A stretch of DNA of 64,000 bases from Vibrio salinus (GTDB taxonomy: Bacteria; Pseudomonadota; Gammaproteobacteria; Enterobacterales; Vibrionaceae): NCBI RefSeq assembly GCF_021272385.1, contig NZ_JAJSDZ010000005.1, forward strand, positions 434,001 through 498,000, read 5' to 3'. Positions 56,542-64,000 of the stretch are shown piece by piece. The notes under the pieces were generated by a model, which was not told where the DNA came from, ran no database searches, and worked only from the letters and a program-made list of their open reading frames with translations. The translations under genes and the position numbers were made by a program. Positions within the stretch are counted from its first letter, which is position 1. Every line of letters begins with the position of its first letter.

Positions 56542-58626
56542 ATGCTGAGCCCAAACATTCAAAATAGCATTCAGCAGAGTTACAAAAATCTGCAACATCA
56601 TTTAGAAAAATTTGTCCCGAGAAGAGCTCAGAATTACTTAACTTCAGAGATAGCAAAAACACTCTGCGGTTCATATCACTCATCAAACCGGATATTGGTT
56701 GCAGAGGCCGGAACGGGAATTGGCAAATCCCTCTCCTATTTAATGGCTGCGATTCCGGTAGCAATTTTAAACAATCGTAAGCTTATAATTTCAACGGCAA
56801 CCGTAGCATTACAGGAACAACTTATCACTAAAGATTTACCTCTTTTATTAAGGGTAAGTCCATTAGAGTTTCAGTTCCGTATTGCGAAAGGGCGTCAGAG
56901 GTATTGCTGTAAACAGAGGCTGGCAACCCTTGCAACGGATCAGCCGGACCAGCAATTGGGATTATTAGATTCTCCACCTGATGAAACAATACAGCCTTTA
57001 ATTCAGGAGCTGTATGCTGCAATTTGTAAAAATAAATGGGATGGTGACAGAGATAACTGGTCATCCACTATTCCTGATGAACTATGGAGTCTTATCGTCA
57101 GTGACAAACACTCCTGTCATCATGGGTTTCACCAGCACCATCAATGCCCATATCAGAAAGCCCGTCAGGAACTGGACGTTGCCGATATAATCGTTGCAAA
57201 TCACCATCTGGTTTTAGCTGATGCAGAGCTGGGAGGCGGTGTAGTTCTTCCTGACCCCGAAAATTGTATTTATATTTTTGATGAAGCACACCACATTGCC
57301 TCTATTTCACGTGACAGTTCTGCAGCAGCGGCAAGTATAAAAGGCGCGTCTAACTGGCTGGAAACACTCAACAAAAATTCCGCGAAATATCTGAAAAATC
57401 TGGATGAATCCCGGGCCTATCGATTCCGGAATGAACTTACCGATGCCATTCAGCAAATTATTCCACTCCTGAAAGACGTAAAACAAAACATCACGCAGTC
57501 TTATTTTCACGAAAACATTTGGCGTTTTGAGCATGGAGAATTACCAGAATGGCTGGAAAGCATTGCCAGAGATCTGAAAACACTGACAAAAAAAGCCAAT
57601 CAAAACTTAGGGAAAATAACGGATCTCATTGCAGAACGGGTAAAAGAAGGCAATTTATCCACTAAAGTAGCCGACCCTCTACTAAATGAGCTCAGTTTTT
57701 ACCTGTTGAGAATGGATAATCTGACTCGTGTGTGGAGTATGATGGCAACGCCCGCTAAAGAATATGGAGCACCTCTAGCCCGCTGGATTGAATATAAACA
57801 AGACAACCAGGATGATTTCATCGTTAATGCCTCTCCTCTTGAAGTCGGTTGGAAACTGGATCAGCAATTATGGAGCCGGTGCGTCGGTGCGGTATTTGTC
57901 TCGGCAACATTAAGAGCGTTGAACTCATTTGATCATTTCTGCTTTCAGACCGGAATCAGCAATAAAGAACAAGATGGCGTAAAATTTCTTGCACTGGCCT
58001 CCCCCTTTGATTATCAGAACCATGCTGAATTACTGATCCCCGCCATGGAGTCAGAACCTTCTTCAGATAAATTCACGGATGAATTGGCAGAAAAAATACC
58101 TTTTTATATAGAAGAGAAAAAAGCAAATCTGGTTCTGTTTTCTTCTTATTGGCAAATGGAAGCTGTTACAAAAAAAATATCAAAAAAGCTAAAAAGGAAG
58201 AAATGGCAACTGTTAGTGCAAGGAAAATCCTCAAGACAATCGTTACTCAACTCCCATTCTTTCACTATAAAGATGGGCGGAACCTCGATTCTTTTTGGTA
58301 CCGGCAGTTTTTCTGAAGGGCTCGATCTGCCTGGAAATTTACTGGAAAACGTCATTATTACTAAAATTCCTTTTTCAGTACCGACATCCCCCATTGAGCA
58401 GGCACATGCCGAATACATTGAAAGTAAAGGTGGAAATGCCTTTTTACAAATTGCTGTTCCTGATGCCAGTAAAAAACTTGTTCAGAGCGTTGGTCGGCTT
58501 ATCAGAAAAGAAAGTGATTCAGGAAGAGTGGTTATACTGGATCGCAGGATTGTGTCAAAACGATATGGACGCTCTTTACTTGACTCATTGCCTCCACTAA
58601 AAAGGACAATAGAATATATTTCCTAA
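56542..58626 (+). CDS. dinG: ATP-dependent DNA helicase DinG
   Basis: Superfamily 2, XPD-like helicase, 694 residues. Walker A AGTGIGKS at 56-63, the DEAH box in FDEAHHIA, and an iron-sulfur cysteine set (RQRYCCKQR, DKHSCHHG, HHQCPYQK) between motifs I and II. C-terminal motifs: LFGTGSFSEGLDLPG and SVGRLIRKESDSGRV. It unwinds R-loops and other structures. AACGGAGAG lies before the ATG. Confidence 0.95.
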   Translation: MLSPNIQNSIQQSYKNLQHHLEKFVPRRAQNYLTSEIAKTLCGSYHSSNRILVAEAGTGIGKSLSYLMAAIPVAILNNRKLIISTATVALQEQLITKDLPLLLRVSPLEFQFRIAKGRQRYCCKQRLATLATDQPDQQLGLLDSPPDETIQPLIQELYAAICKNKWDGDRDNWSSTIPDELWSLIVSDKHSCHHGFHQHHQCPYQKARQELDVADIIVANHHLVLADAELGGGVVLPDPENCIYIFDEAHHIASISRDSSAAAASIKGASNWLETLNKNSAKYLKNLDESRAYRFRNELTDAIQQIIPLLKDVKQNITQSYFHENIWRFEHGELPEWLESIARDLKTLTKKANQNLGKITDLIAERVKEGNLSTKVADPLLNELSFYLLRMDNLTRVWSMMATPAKEYGAPLARWIEYKQDNQDDFIVNASPLEVGWKLDQQLWSRCVGAVFVSATLRALNSFDHFCFQTGISNKEQDGVKFLALASPFDYQNHAELLIPAMESEPSSDKFTDELAEKIPFYIEEKKANLVLFSSYWQMEAVTKKISKKLKRKKWQLLVQGKSSRQSLLNSHSFTIKMGGTSILFGTGSFSEGLDLPGNLLENVIITKIPFSVPTSPIEQAHAEYIESKGGNAFLQIAVPDASKKLVQSVGRLIRKESDSGRVVILDRRIVSKRYGRSLLDSLPPLKRTIEYIS

Positions 58627-58671
58627 ATTTTTAGCGCCATTCGCAGAAGACAGCCATTAGAAACCGAAATT

Positions 58672-59226
58672 ATGAAAATAAACAAACTCGAAGAATTAAA
58701 ACAACTCATTCATTCTATGGAAGACTCTGCTAAAGCAATCGACGATCAATTCGGGGAGCACAATTCAGCGCGTTTTGACAAAACGCTCTTCAGTTGTAAT
58801 TCAAAACTTCTGTTTCCTTGTGTACAGGAACTGAAAAATACCTATCATGAACTTAGAGAAGCATTAAATTCTCTTAAACATAACAATAATCAGACGATTG
58901 AGTATCTTAGTGAGCGATTACTCAACCAAATCAGTGCAATACAAAGAGAATTGGCCACATTAGGACTCAGACGTAAAGAGCCGAAAGTATCCTTTAAAGG
59001 ATACACTGTCGATGATTTATACCAGCAGTTGGCTCAGCATCAGGATTGGGAAAGAAGACTGAAAATGATGATTCAGGATAAATCGAGTGAACTGACTCTC
59101 AGTTCGCAATCTCAGAAGCAACCAATTCAACAGCAAATTCTCAATCTTGAATTGCGACTATCCCGATGCCAACAATCTAAAAATCAGTTAGAGAAAAAAA
59201 TCGCATTAAGAGAAAGGAAAGGATAA
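58672..59226 (+). CDS. priC: primosomal replication protein PriC
   Basis: 184 residues, mostly helical and basic, typical of PriC (replication restart protein N''). Recognisable: SARFDKTLFSC near 40 and the C-terminal basic helix with LELRLSRCQQSKNQLEKKI. It lies 46 bases after dinG and two bases before the ybaM start. Confidence 0.85.
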   Translation: MKINKLEELKQLIHSMEDSAKAIDDQFGEHNSARFDKTLFSCNSKLLFPCVQELKNTYHELREALNSLKHNNNQTIEYLSERLLNQISAIQRELATLGLRRKEPKVSFKGYTVDDLYQQLAQHQDWERRLKMMIQDKSSELTLSSQSQKQPIQQQILNLELRLSRCQQSKNQLEKKIALRERKG

Positions 59227-59228
59227 TA

Positions 59229-59405
59229 ATGACATCAATAGATAATGCGCCAAAAGAAGTACAACTCGCTGTAGACTTAATTTATCTGCTTGAAACAAAT
59301 GAAGTAGATCCACATATTGCGTTGAAAGCATTAGAAATTGTCAAAAAAGACCTTTTGGCCAAATCCGCAAAATCAGATAATGCAGAAGCCAACGCTCTAC
59401 TTTAG
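59229..59405 (+). CDS. ybaM: small DUF2496 protein YbaM
   Basis: 58-residue helical protein. DNAPKEVQLAVDLIYLLE matches the DUF2496 family, which follows priC in E. coli also (priC-ybaM). The ATG is two bases after the priC stop. The function is unknown. In the Vibrio genomes that I recall, xthA comes soon after; here the element at 59438-62913 separates them. Confidence 0.88.
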   Translation: MTSIDNAPKEVQLAVDLIYLLETNEVDPHIALKALEIVKKDLLAKSAKSDNAEANALL

Positions 59406-59437
59406 AAGTTGTTATCCCCACATAATAGGAATGCTCA

Positions 59438-59461
59438 ACATATGAAAATAATCAGTTTTAA
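59438..59461. repeat. left attachment repeat: start of xthA left behind
   Basis: 24 bases beginning ACATATGAAAATAATCAG occur here and at 62890-62913 with one mismatch (T against C). They contain the xthA start codon and six codons. Here the frame continues only to a stop after ten codons, so this is a disrupted xthA 5' end. It is the likely attL or attR of the element that follows. Confidence 0.7.
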
Positions 59462-59587
59462 AGGGAAACGATAACCACATAACAATTGCTTAAACCTGAC
59501 AACCAGCGGCATTTGTGATTACGGTGGTCTGTTTGAGTGCGGTGTAGTTGATAGCAAGTTAAGCGGGCTTTATAACTATGACTACAG

Positions 59588-59761
59588 AATGAAGTACGTA
59601 ACCATCAGAGACTCAATGACCTCACTCCTGATGAAGTCTACTTCGGCAGGCAGATTACGCAATATAAGCTGGATCAGCCACTTAAAGAATTAGTTTATGT
59701 GTCCAACCATTGGGGTTCACTCCTGAATTCCCATTTGTATTTGATGAGAAATGGCTTCTAA
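59588..59761 (+). pseudogene. IS3-family transposase remnant (C-terminal part)
   Basis: In this frame the translation begins NEVRNHQRLNDLTPDEVYFG, the typical C-terminal end of an IS3-family OrfB integrase core, and runs on to a TAA. There is no start and no catalytic DDE region. The preceding sequence in this frame is interrupted. It is a relic of an insertion sequence. Confidence 0.75.
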
Positions 59762-60135
59762 GCTAATAAACTATTTTTTTGAAAAGTGCTTTTTCAGAGT
59801 AAATCTGTCCTTCAACCCCCTTATTCTGTAAGACCTGAGCCTAAGTTGGCTATAGGGAATTTCGCGAAAATAAAATTTCAAAATTTTTTGATCAAAAACA
59901 TCGCAGGCGGGTGTAGTGCAGAGCGGATTATGTGGGTGTTCCTGTCAAGAGATTCTTAATAAAACAGATAATAATATGTTTGTTTATTAAAATGTTAATT
60001 ATTGTGATATCTATTGCATATTAATTTATTCCACACTAGATGAATTATGAAATAAAATGAATACAGGTAATATCTCTATGAAGCTTTTGCTTCTTTAATC
60101 AATGAATTAAGAAATATTATTCAATAGAGGTAAGT

Positions 60136-60540
60136 ATGAAAATAACTAAGTATCTTTCACTTGGTCTTCTTTTACTGAGTTCATCTACAGTATATGCTTT
60201 TACTGGTGACTTTGCGGGTTCATGGAAATTCAATGTGGATGGTCACTCATATGATGTGACTTTGACACTAACAAATGGAAATCTCATTAGCGGGACAATG
60301 CTTGATACAGAATACGAACCAGTCGAAACAAAGTTAGTTGGAGCTTATTACGGCAACGTAATTAAATTTACACAGCAAAGTAATACGGCGACGATGACAA
60401 CACCACCTCTAACGTTTACTGGATATGCTTTCGAGGGTAACAACAGTAATGCAATGGCTGGAACATTTTCATATCTTCAAAACAACGATAATACTGAGTC
60501 GCCAAACCCAATAAAAGGCTGGTATGCAACAAAAAATTAG
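60136..60540 (+). CDS. small exported protein, possible beta-barrel fold
   Basis: 134 residues with a signal peptide (cleavage after VYA near 21). The mature part of about 112 residues alternates polar and hydrophobic residues like a beta-sheet protein: FAGSWKFNVDG, VTLTLTNGNLISGT, LVGAYYGN, GYAFEGN, AGTFSYL and GWYATKN. The GSW start and repeated GT/GY turns recall avidin- or lipocalin-like small barrels, but this is only a pattern impression. There are no cysteines. AGAGGT precedes the ATG, and a strong terminator lies 60 bases downstream, so it is a monocistronic gene. Confidence 0.65.
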   Translation: MKITKYLSLGLLLLSSSTVYAFTGDFAGSWKFNVDGHSYDVTLTLTNGNLISGTMLDTEYEPVETKLVGAYYGNVIKFTQQSNTATMTTPPLTFTGYAFEGNNSNAMAGTFSYLQNNDNTESPNPIKGWYATKN

Positions 60541-60600
60541 CTCTTTCTGTGATATGACATTTTTGTTTATTCGCTATCACACATAATGGAATAAAGATCG

Positions 60601-60638
60601 AAAAGCTCAACTCAAAAATATACTGGTTGAGCTTTTTA
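60601..60638 (+). terminator. terminator after the small exported protein gene
   Basis: AAAAGCTCAAC (60601-60611) pairs with GTTGAGCTTTTT (60626-60637), 14-base loop, T tract at the end. It fits termination of the 60136-60540 transcript. Confidence 0.85.
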
Positions 60639-61037
60639 TTGCTTGTTCTTGCCCTTCTAACACTATTTACATTTTAGTAATTGGGTTTAACAGACCCTTC
60701 ATTATCCAGCTGTCTTCTCAATGCCCCATGATGGTACCGACCTGATTGGGTGCGGATGTAGGCTTTGCTTAAACTGCGCAACCATTAGTCGGTCTCCGGT
60801 TTCTGGCCGGGAAAGATGAGATGGGAGTATGCGAAAGATGAGATCATTCCGGTTTGTGAAATAATCATGGATGAGGTGAATAGTAACTTGGAAATTAATC
60901 AAGAGATCAGGCTATCATTTTCACTCAGTTTGGATAATAAAAACTGAAACCGATACCAGCTATTCTATAATTTATTTATATGAAATAAATATCAATCATT
61001 CTGAAAATAAAATAAATACATCATGGCTGGGTAAATT

Positions 61038-62156
61038 ATGAATATATCAACAATATTAGTTGCATCTTGTACTTTTATACTGACTGCGTGTGCTAATTTT
61101 ACCAGTGTCCATCGCCCTCTCAATATAGATGATGGAACTGGAGCATTAATCGATATAAAACAAAGAGGTATCATTGTTTCGAAACATAAAACGACAGATA
61201 AAAACAATAATCTTATATCTGAACGAACCTTTGTTTGTGCTGAACCGAGTCCGGATGCAATGTCTGCATTTGCAGCAGAAACATCAATTAGCATTCCCGA
61301 TAAAGTTAAGCTAGCCAATGCATTTCAGGAAGGCTCAACATATACTGGATTAAGAACTCAAAGCATACAATTACTTAGAGATGGCATGTATCGTTTATGT
61401 GAAGCCAGAATGAGTGGTTTTATCGACGATGATGAATATAATCTACTAATTCGTAGATACCAAAAAAACATGGTAGCGCTACTAGCGATAGAACAACTTA
61501 CCGGAACGATAAAAACACCGGTAACATACATAAGCACATCAGGTTCAGCATCTTTATCTCAAGATATAGAGCAAAGCGAAGCATCAATTGAGAAACTACA
61601 AACTGAAATAGCCTCATTGACAACTGAAATTGAAGCTGAAAAAAACAATGGAGACAATGCTAATCAAACCGTAATTTCTTCTAACCAACAAAAAATTGCC
61701 AACAAACAATCTCTAATAGCATCATTAAAGCAATCAATCGAGAATAATAAATCGATGATAGCATCTGGTTCAGCAACTGCATCTGTTGTTCAAACATCTC
61801 AAAGTGAAAACGCTACTAACACACAGAGCATACAGAATGTGCAGAATGCGGTTCAACAAATCACTCAAAGCATAATAAACTCAGATGATTTACCAATAAT
61901 TTGCATTAATTATTTAAAAACTGATAGTCCAAATAATAGTATATCCGGTGTATGTAATACCTTTCTTACGAGTTTAGTAAACAGCAAAAAAGATTTATTT
62001 AACAAAAAACTAGAATTAGCTGATTCATATATACAAGCAAATAAACTAGAGAAAGCAAAAATCATTTTAGATTCTATGGATAATAGCCTAAAAACATATT
62101 CCTATTCTGATCCATCAATTTTTAATACTTTATTAAATAAAAAAGAGGGAAAATAA
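61038..62156 (+). CDS. lipoprotein with central coiled coil, unknown function
   Basis: 372 residues. Lipobox LTAC with modified C18. Residues about 75-160 hold a conserved-looking block: FVCAEPSPDAMSAFAAE, then GLRTQSIQLLRDGMYRLCEAR and MVALLAIEQLTG, which I recall in hypothetical lipoproteins of several bacteria without assigned function. Then a coiled coil rich in Ser, Glu and Lys (about 180-290), and a helical C-terminal part with two cysteines (ICINYL, GVCNTF). Base composition is AT-rich compared with the core genes, in keeping with horizontal transfer. Confidence 0.65.
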   Translation: MNISTILVASCTFILTACANFTSVHRPLNIDDGTGALIDIKQRGIIVSKHKTTDKNNNLISERTFVCAEPSPDAMSAFAAETSISIPDKVKLANAFQEGSTYTGLRTQSIQLLRDGMYRLCEARMSGFIDDDEYNLLIRRYQKNMVALLAIEQLTGTIKTPVTYISTSGSASLSQDIEQSEASIEKLQTEIASLTTEIEAEKNNGDNANQTVISSNQQKIANKQSLIASLKQSIENNKSMIASGSATASVVQTSQSENATNTQSIQNVQNAVQQITQSIINSDDLPIICINYLKTDSPNNSISGVCNTFLTSLVNSKKDLFNKKLELADSYIQANKLEKAKIILDSMDNSLKTYSYSDPSIFNTLLNKKEGK

Positions 62157-62227
62157 TTTTTTTATCACTGTATAATACAACAGCTATTTGACGTATCATA
62201 AGTACGTTAAATAGCTAGGTGTTTGTT

Positions 62228-62482
62228 ATGAAAGTACTTTGTCCTGAATGTGAAAGCAAGGCCATAATACAAAAATCAAACCATAGATCTGCGAAATATA
62301 GTAACCTGTATTGTTCTTGCTCGACCCCGGAATGTGGTCATACGCTTGTGATAAATTTAAATTTCAGTCACACATTAAGTACGTCTGCAAAAACAACATC
62401 TCAACTGTCATTCAACTTAATAAACGCGTTAGTCTCCGAAGAACGGAAGAAACTGCAGGAACAATTAAACTTTTCTACTTAG
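62228..62482 (+). CDS. Ogr/Delta-type zinc-finger late-gene activator
   Basis: 84 residues. The N-terminal zinc finger CPECESK followed by YCSCSTPECGHTLV matches the Ogr/Delta family of P2-like phages and P4-like satellites, where it activates late genes. The ATG at 62228 is preferred over one three codons upstream because MKVLCPEC is the family start. It marks the island as phage- or satellite-derived. Confidence 0.8.
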   Translation: MKVLCPECESKAIIQKSNHRSAKYSNLYCSCSTPECGHTLVINLNFSHTLSTSAKTTSQLSFNLINALVSEERKKLQEQLNFST

Positions 62483-62572
62483 TAAAACCTTCGGTGCTTA
62501 GCGCACAGCGTCCAGGATCAATTCCATCGCTTCTTTCAGAATATCTCGGTTTTCTAATGGCATAGGGTTACG

Positions 62573-62770
62573 CTGCCCGATGGACAAGCGACTCATGTAC
62601 TTCGTCATACCTTTGCGACAAATTTTATGAGAAATGGTGGTAACATTCTCGACTTAAAAGAAACTCTCGGTCATTCTAAGATCGAACAGACAATGATTTA
62701 TGCCCATTTTTCACCAAATCATTTATCATCTGTTGTCCGGTTAAACCCGATTGCCGGCCTTAATTTATAG
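62573..62770 (+). pseudogene. P2-type tyrosine integrase, C-terminal fragment
   Basis: 66-codon frame beginning LPDGQATHVLRHTFATNFM, with LGHSKIEQTMIYAHFSP further on. This contains the catalytic Arg and His of the R-H box, the LGH histidine and the nucleophile tyrosine. The first four fifths of the enzyme are missing; upstream sequence in this frame has stops. It lies 120 bases from the right att repeat. Confidence 0.85.
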
Positions 62771-62889
62771 GTATAAAAATGGCGACAGAGAATGTAATCT
62801 GGCGTTAAAAACCGGTTTAAACCGGAATTAATAAAAATGACAATCCCTTATACATCAAGGGATAGCAAGCTTTCAAAGGGGTAGGAACC

Positions 62890-62913
62890 ACATATGAAAA
62901 TAATCAGCTTTAA
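62890..62913. repeat. right attachment repeat over the xthA start
   Basis: Second copy of the 24-base repeat (see 59438-59461), here continuing into the complete xthA gene. The xthA start codon is inside it, so the element rebuilt the gene's 5' end when it integrated and now supplies its upstream sequence. Confidence 0.7.
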
Positions 62914-63706
62914 CATTAATGGCTTAAGAGCACGATTACATCAATTACAGGCAATTATCGACAAACATAACCCTGACATTATTGGCTTGCAGGAAATCAA
63001 AGTACATGACGAAGCGTTCCCGATCGATGCGGTTGAGGCCATGGGGTATAACGTGTATTTTCATGGTCAAAAGGCCCATTATGGTGTGGCTCTACTCTCC
63101 AGAAATCCGGCAGTTTCCATCCAGAAAGGGTTTCCGACCGATACCGAAGAACATCAGAAACGAATGATTATCGGGACGTTTGAAACTCCGTCAGGAAAAA
63201 CACTGACAGTGATGAACGGATATTTCCCTCAGGGAGAAAATATCAATCACGACATAAAATTTCCTTATAAACGGCAGTTTTATTCTGACCTGAACCAATA
63301 TCTGAATACCCATCACTCCAATGAAGAAAATCTGGTTATTATGGGTGATATCAATATCAGCCCGGAAGATACCGATATCGGTATTGGAGAACCGAACCGG
63401 AAACGTTGGTTAAAAACCGGCAAATGTTCTTTCCAACCGGAAGAACGCGAATGGTTTCAGACACTTTGTGACTGGGGACTGGCCGATACATACCGTGTCG
63501 TGAATCCGCAACAGACTGAACGGTATTCGTGGTTTGACTATCGTTCAAGAGGATTTGATGACAACCGGGGGCTGAGAATCGATGTGATTCTTGCGACATC
63601 CTCTGTTGCCGAAAAGTGCATTGAATCAGACATCGATTACGAACTGAGAGGCATCGAAAAACCGTCTGATCACGCCCCTATCTGGTCTGTATTTAAAGAA
63701 ATGTAG
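62894..63706 (+). CDS. xthA: exodeoxyribonuclease III / AP endonuclease
   Basis: 270 residues, complete. Base-excision repair enzyme that cuts at abasic sites. Motifs: [30 protein letters not shown], the metal and catalytic [14 protein letters not shown] and the C-terminal SDHAPIW. The first codons lie in the att repeat, so expression may now depend on a promoter in the element. AGGGGTAGGAA lies before the ATG. A terminator follows. Confidence 0.97.
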   Translation: MKIISFNINGLRARLHQLQAIIDKHNPDIIGLQEIKVHDEAFPIDAVEAMGYNVYFHGQKAHYGVALLSRNPAVSIQKGFPTDTEEHQKRMIIGTFETPSGKTLTVMNGYFPQGENINHDIKFPYKRQFYSDLNQYLNTHHSNEENLVIMGDINISPEDTDIGIGEPNRKRWLKTGKCSFQPEEREWFQTLCDWGLADTYRVVNPQQTERYSWFDYRSRGFDDNRGLRIDVILATSSVAEKCIESDIDYELRGIEKPSDHAPIWSVFKEM

Positions 63707-63737
63707 AGACGGAATAACAGGTATTAAGATGGTATCG

Positions 63738-63780
63738 AAAGAAAGACAGAACACGTCTGCTGTTCCGTCTTTCTTTTTAT
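63738..63780. terminator. bidirectional terminator between xthA and the ABC permease
   Basis: AAAGAAAGAC-AGAACA and TGTTCC-GTCTTTCTTT form a long stem, with A and T tracts on both sides. It ends the converging xthA and permease transcripts. Confidence 0.85.
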
Positions 63781-63790
63781 TATGCCAGAA

Positions 63791-64000
63791 TTAATTTCTG
63801 GGTTTCAGATAAGCCAATACCCGTTTCTCAACCTGCTTAAACGTACCGATAAGAATAAACGACAGGAACATATAGAAAATACCGGCAGTCATAAAGGCCT
63901 CAAAAGGCGCATAATAACGCGCATTCACTAATCTGGCGGCTCCGGTTAAATCAATAATGGTGACAATACCCGCAACAGCGCTGCCGTGAAGCATAAAAAT
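63791..64000 (-). CDS. amino-acid ABC transporter permease, C-terminal part
   Basis: The minus-strand frame is open to the window edge, so the gene start is outside. The visible 70 or so residues fit the end of an ArtM/HisM-type permease: VAGIVTIIDLTGAARLVNARYYAPFEAF, then a last hydrophobic helix and the basic tail KRVLAYLKPRN. An amino-acid ABC operon follows xthA in V. cholerae, as I recall. Confidence 0.8.
   Translation of the reverse strand: MFMLHGSAVAGIVTIIDLTGAARLVNARYYAPFEAFMTAGIFYMFLSFILIGTFKQVEKRVLAYLKPRN

Larger units (their letters stand above)
59462..62889. mobile_element. decayed integrative element in the 5' end of xthA
   Basis: About 3.4 kb between direct repeats that duplicate the xthA start. 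It contains an IS3-type transposase remnant, two genes for exported proteins without clear homologues, a phage Ogr/Delta zinc finger and the C-terminal third of a P2-type tyrosine integrase next to the right repeat. The integrase beside one att site is the normal arrangement for satellites and prophages. Most of the element seems lost. The stretches 59762-60135 and 60541-61037 hold no recognised gene. Confidence 0.65.

Noticed and set aside
60816..60947. 43-codon frame between the two exported-protein genes
   Set aside because: Too short, no clear ribosome site or family; could be a relic, but nothing supports it.
62311..62565. Plus-strand frame of 84 codons
   Set aside because: Overlaps the Ogr/Delta gene in another frame; the zinc-finger frame carries the recognised motif.
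62492..62613. Minus-strand short frame ending in MELILDAVR
   Set aside because: Part of it is antisense to the integrase fragment and I cannot assign it; it may be debris of another gene.
1..64000. CRISPR arrays, rRNA genes, toxin-antitoxin pairs
   Set aside because: I looked for regularly spaced direct repeats, rRNA-like sequence and small paired genes and found none that I can support.

Overview
The window is a contiguous piece of a gammaproteobacterial chromosome, almost certainly from a member of the Vibrionaceae. The evidence is the block order tol-pal / cydABX / ruvCAB / cysS / ppiB / lpxH / porin / dinG / priC / ybaM / xthA, which I recall from Vibrio, together with a Na+-pumping oxaloacetate decarboxylase beside citrate lyase genes and an integron-type attC site at the left edge.

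Layout. (1) 1-777: end of an unknown gene, a foldable attC site and a DfrA-type dihydrofolate reductase cassette. (2) 1063-16256: a histidine-related catabolic and transport island. It holds a polar amino-acid ABC importer, a HisC-like aminotransferase, a TauT/NitT-type ABC importer, a HisD-like dehydrogenase, an APH-fold kinase, an SDR dehydrogenase, an FMN hydroxy-acid dehydrogenase, a HutC-type GntR regulator, HutF and HutG. The palindrome TGTATATACA, or a one-base variant, lies in front of every transcription unit, so one regulator probably controls the set. hutH, hutU and hutI are not in the window. (3) 16302-16829: a lipocalin. (4) 16941-30005: the citrate fermentation locus, with oadGAB, citDEFXG and citC. 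It also carries a CitA-like sensor without its phospho-accepting histidine, no citB or citS, and second, degenerate copies of citG and citX. (5) 30381-30500: a MITE-like element with perfect 17-bp inverted repeats and TA at both ends. (6) 30859-37900: mntHR, an aldo/keto reductase, a voltage-gated cation channel with a calcium-type filter, tRNA-Ser(GGA), alaE, a YecA-family gene and nadA. (7) 38054-52896: core genes cpoB-pal-tolBARQ-ybgC, ybgE-cydX-cydBA with FNR-type sites, ruvBAC, cysS, ppiB, lpxH and ychJ. (8) 52986-59405: a YuxH-type EAL-HDOD protein, a DUF2057 protein, a porin, dinG, priC and ybaM. (9) 59438-62913: a decayed integrative element inserted in the 5' end of xthA. Its ends are 24-bp direct repeats that carry the xthA start codon, and it contains IS and integrase remnants, an Ogr/Delta zinc finger and two exported proteins of unknown function. 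(10) xthA and the end of an amino-acid ABC permease.

The two most promising undescribed systems are the operator-linked imidazole/histidine-type cluster (region 2) and the set of degenerate CitA, CitG and CitX paralogues around the citrate lyase genes (region 4). All homology statements come from reading motifs and from memory of the families; no database search was run.
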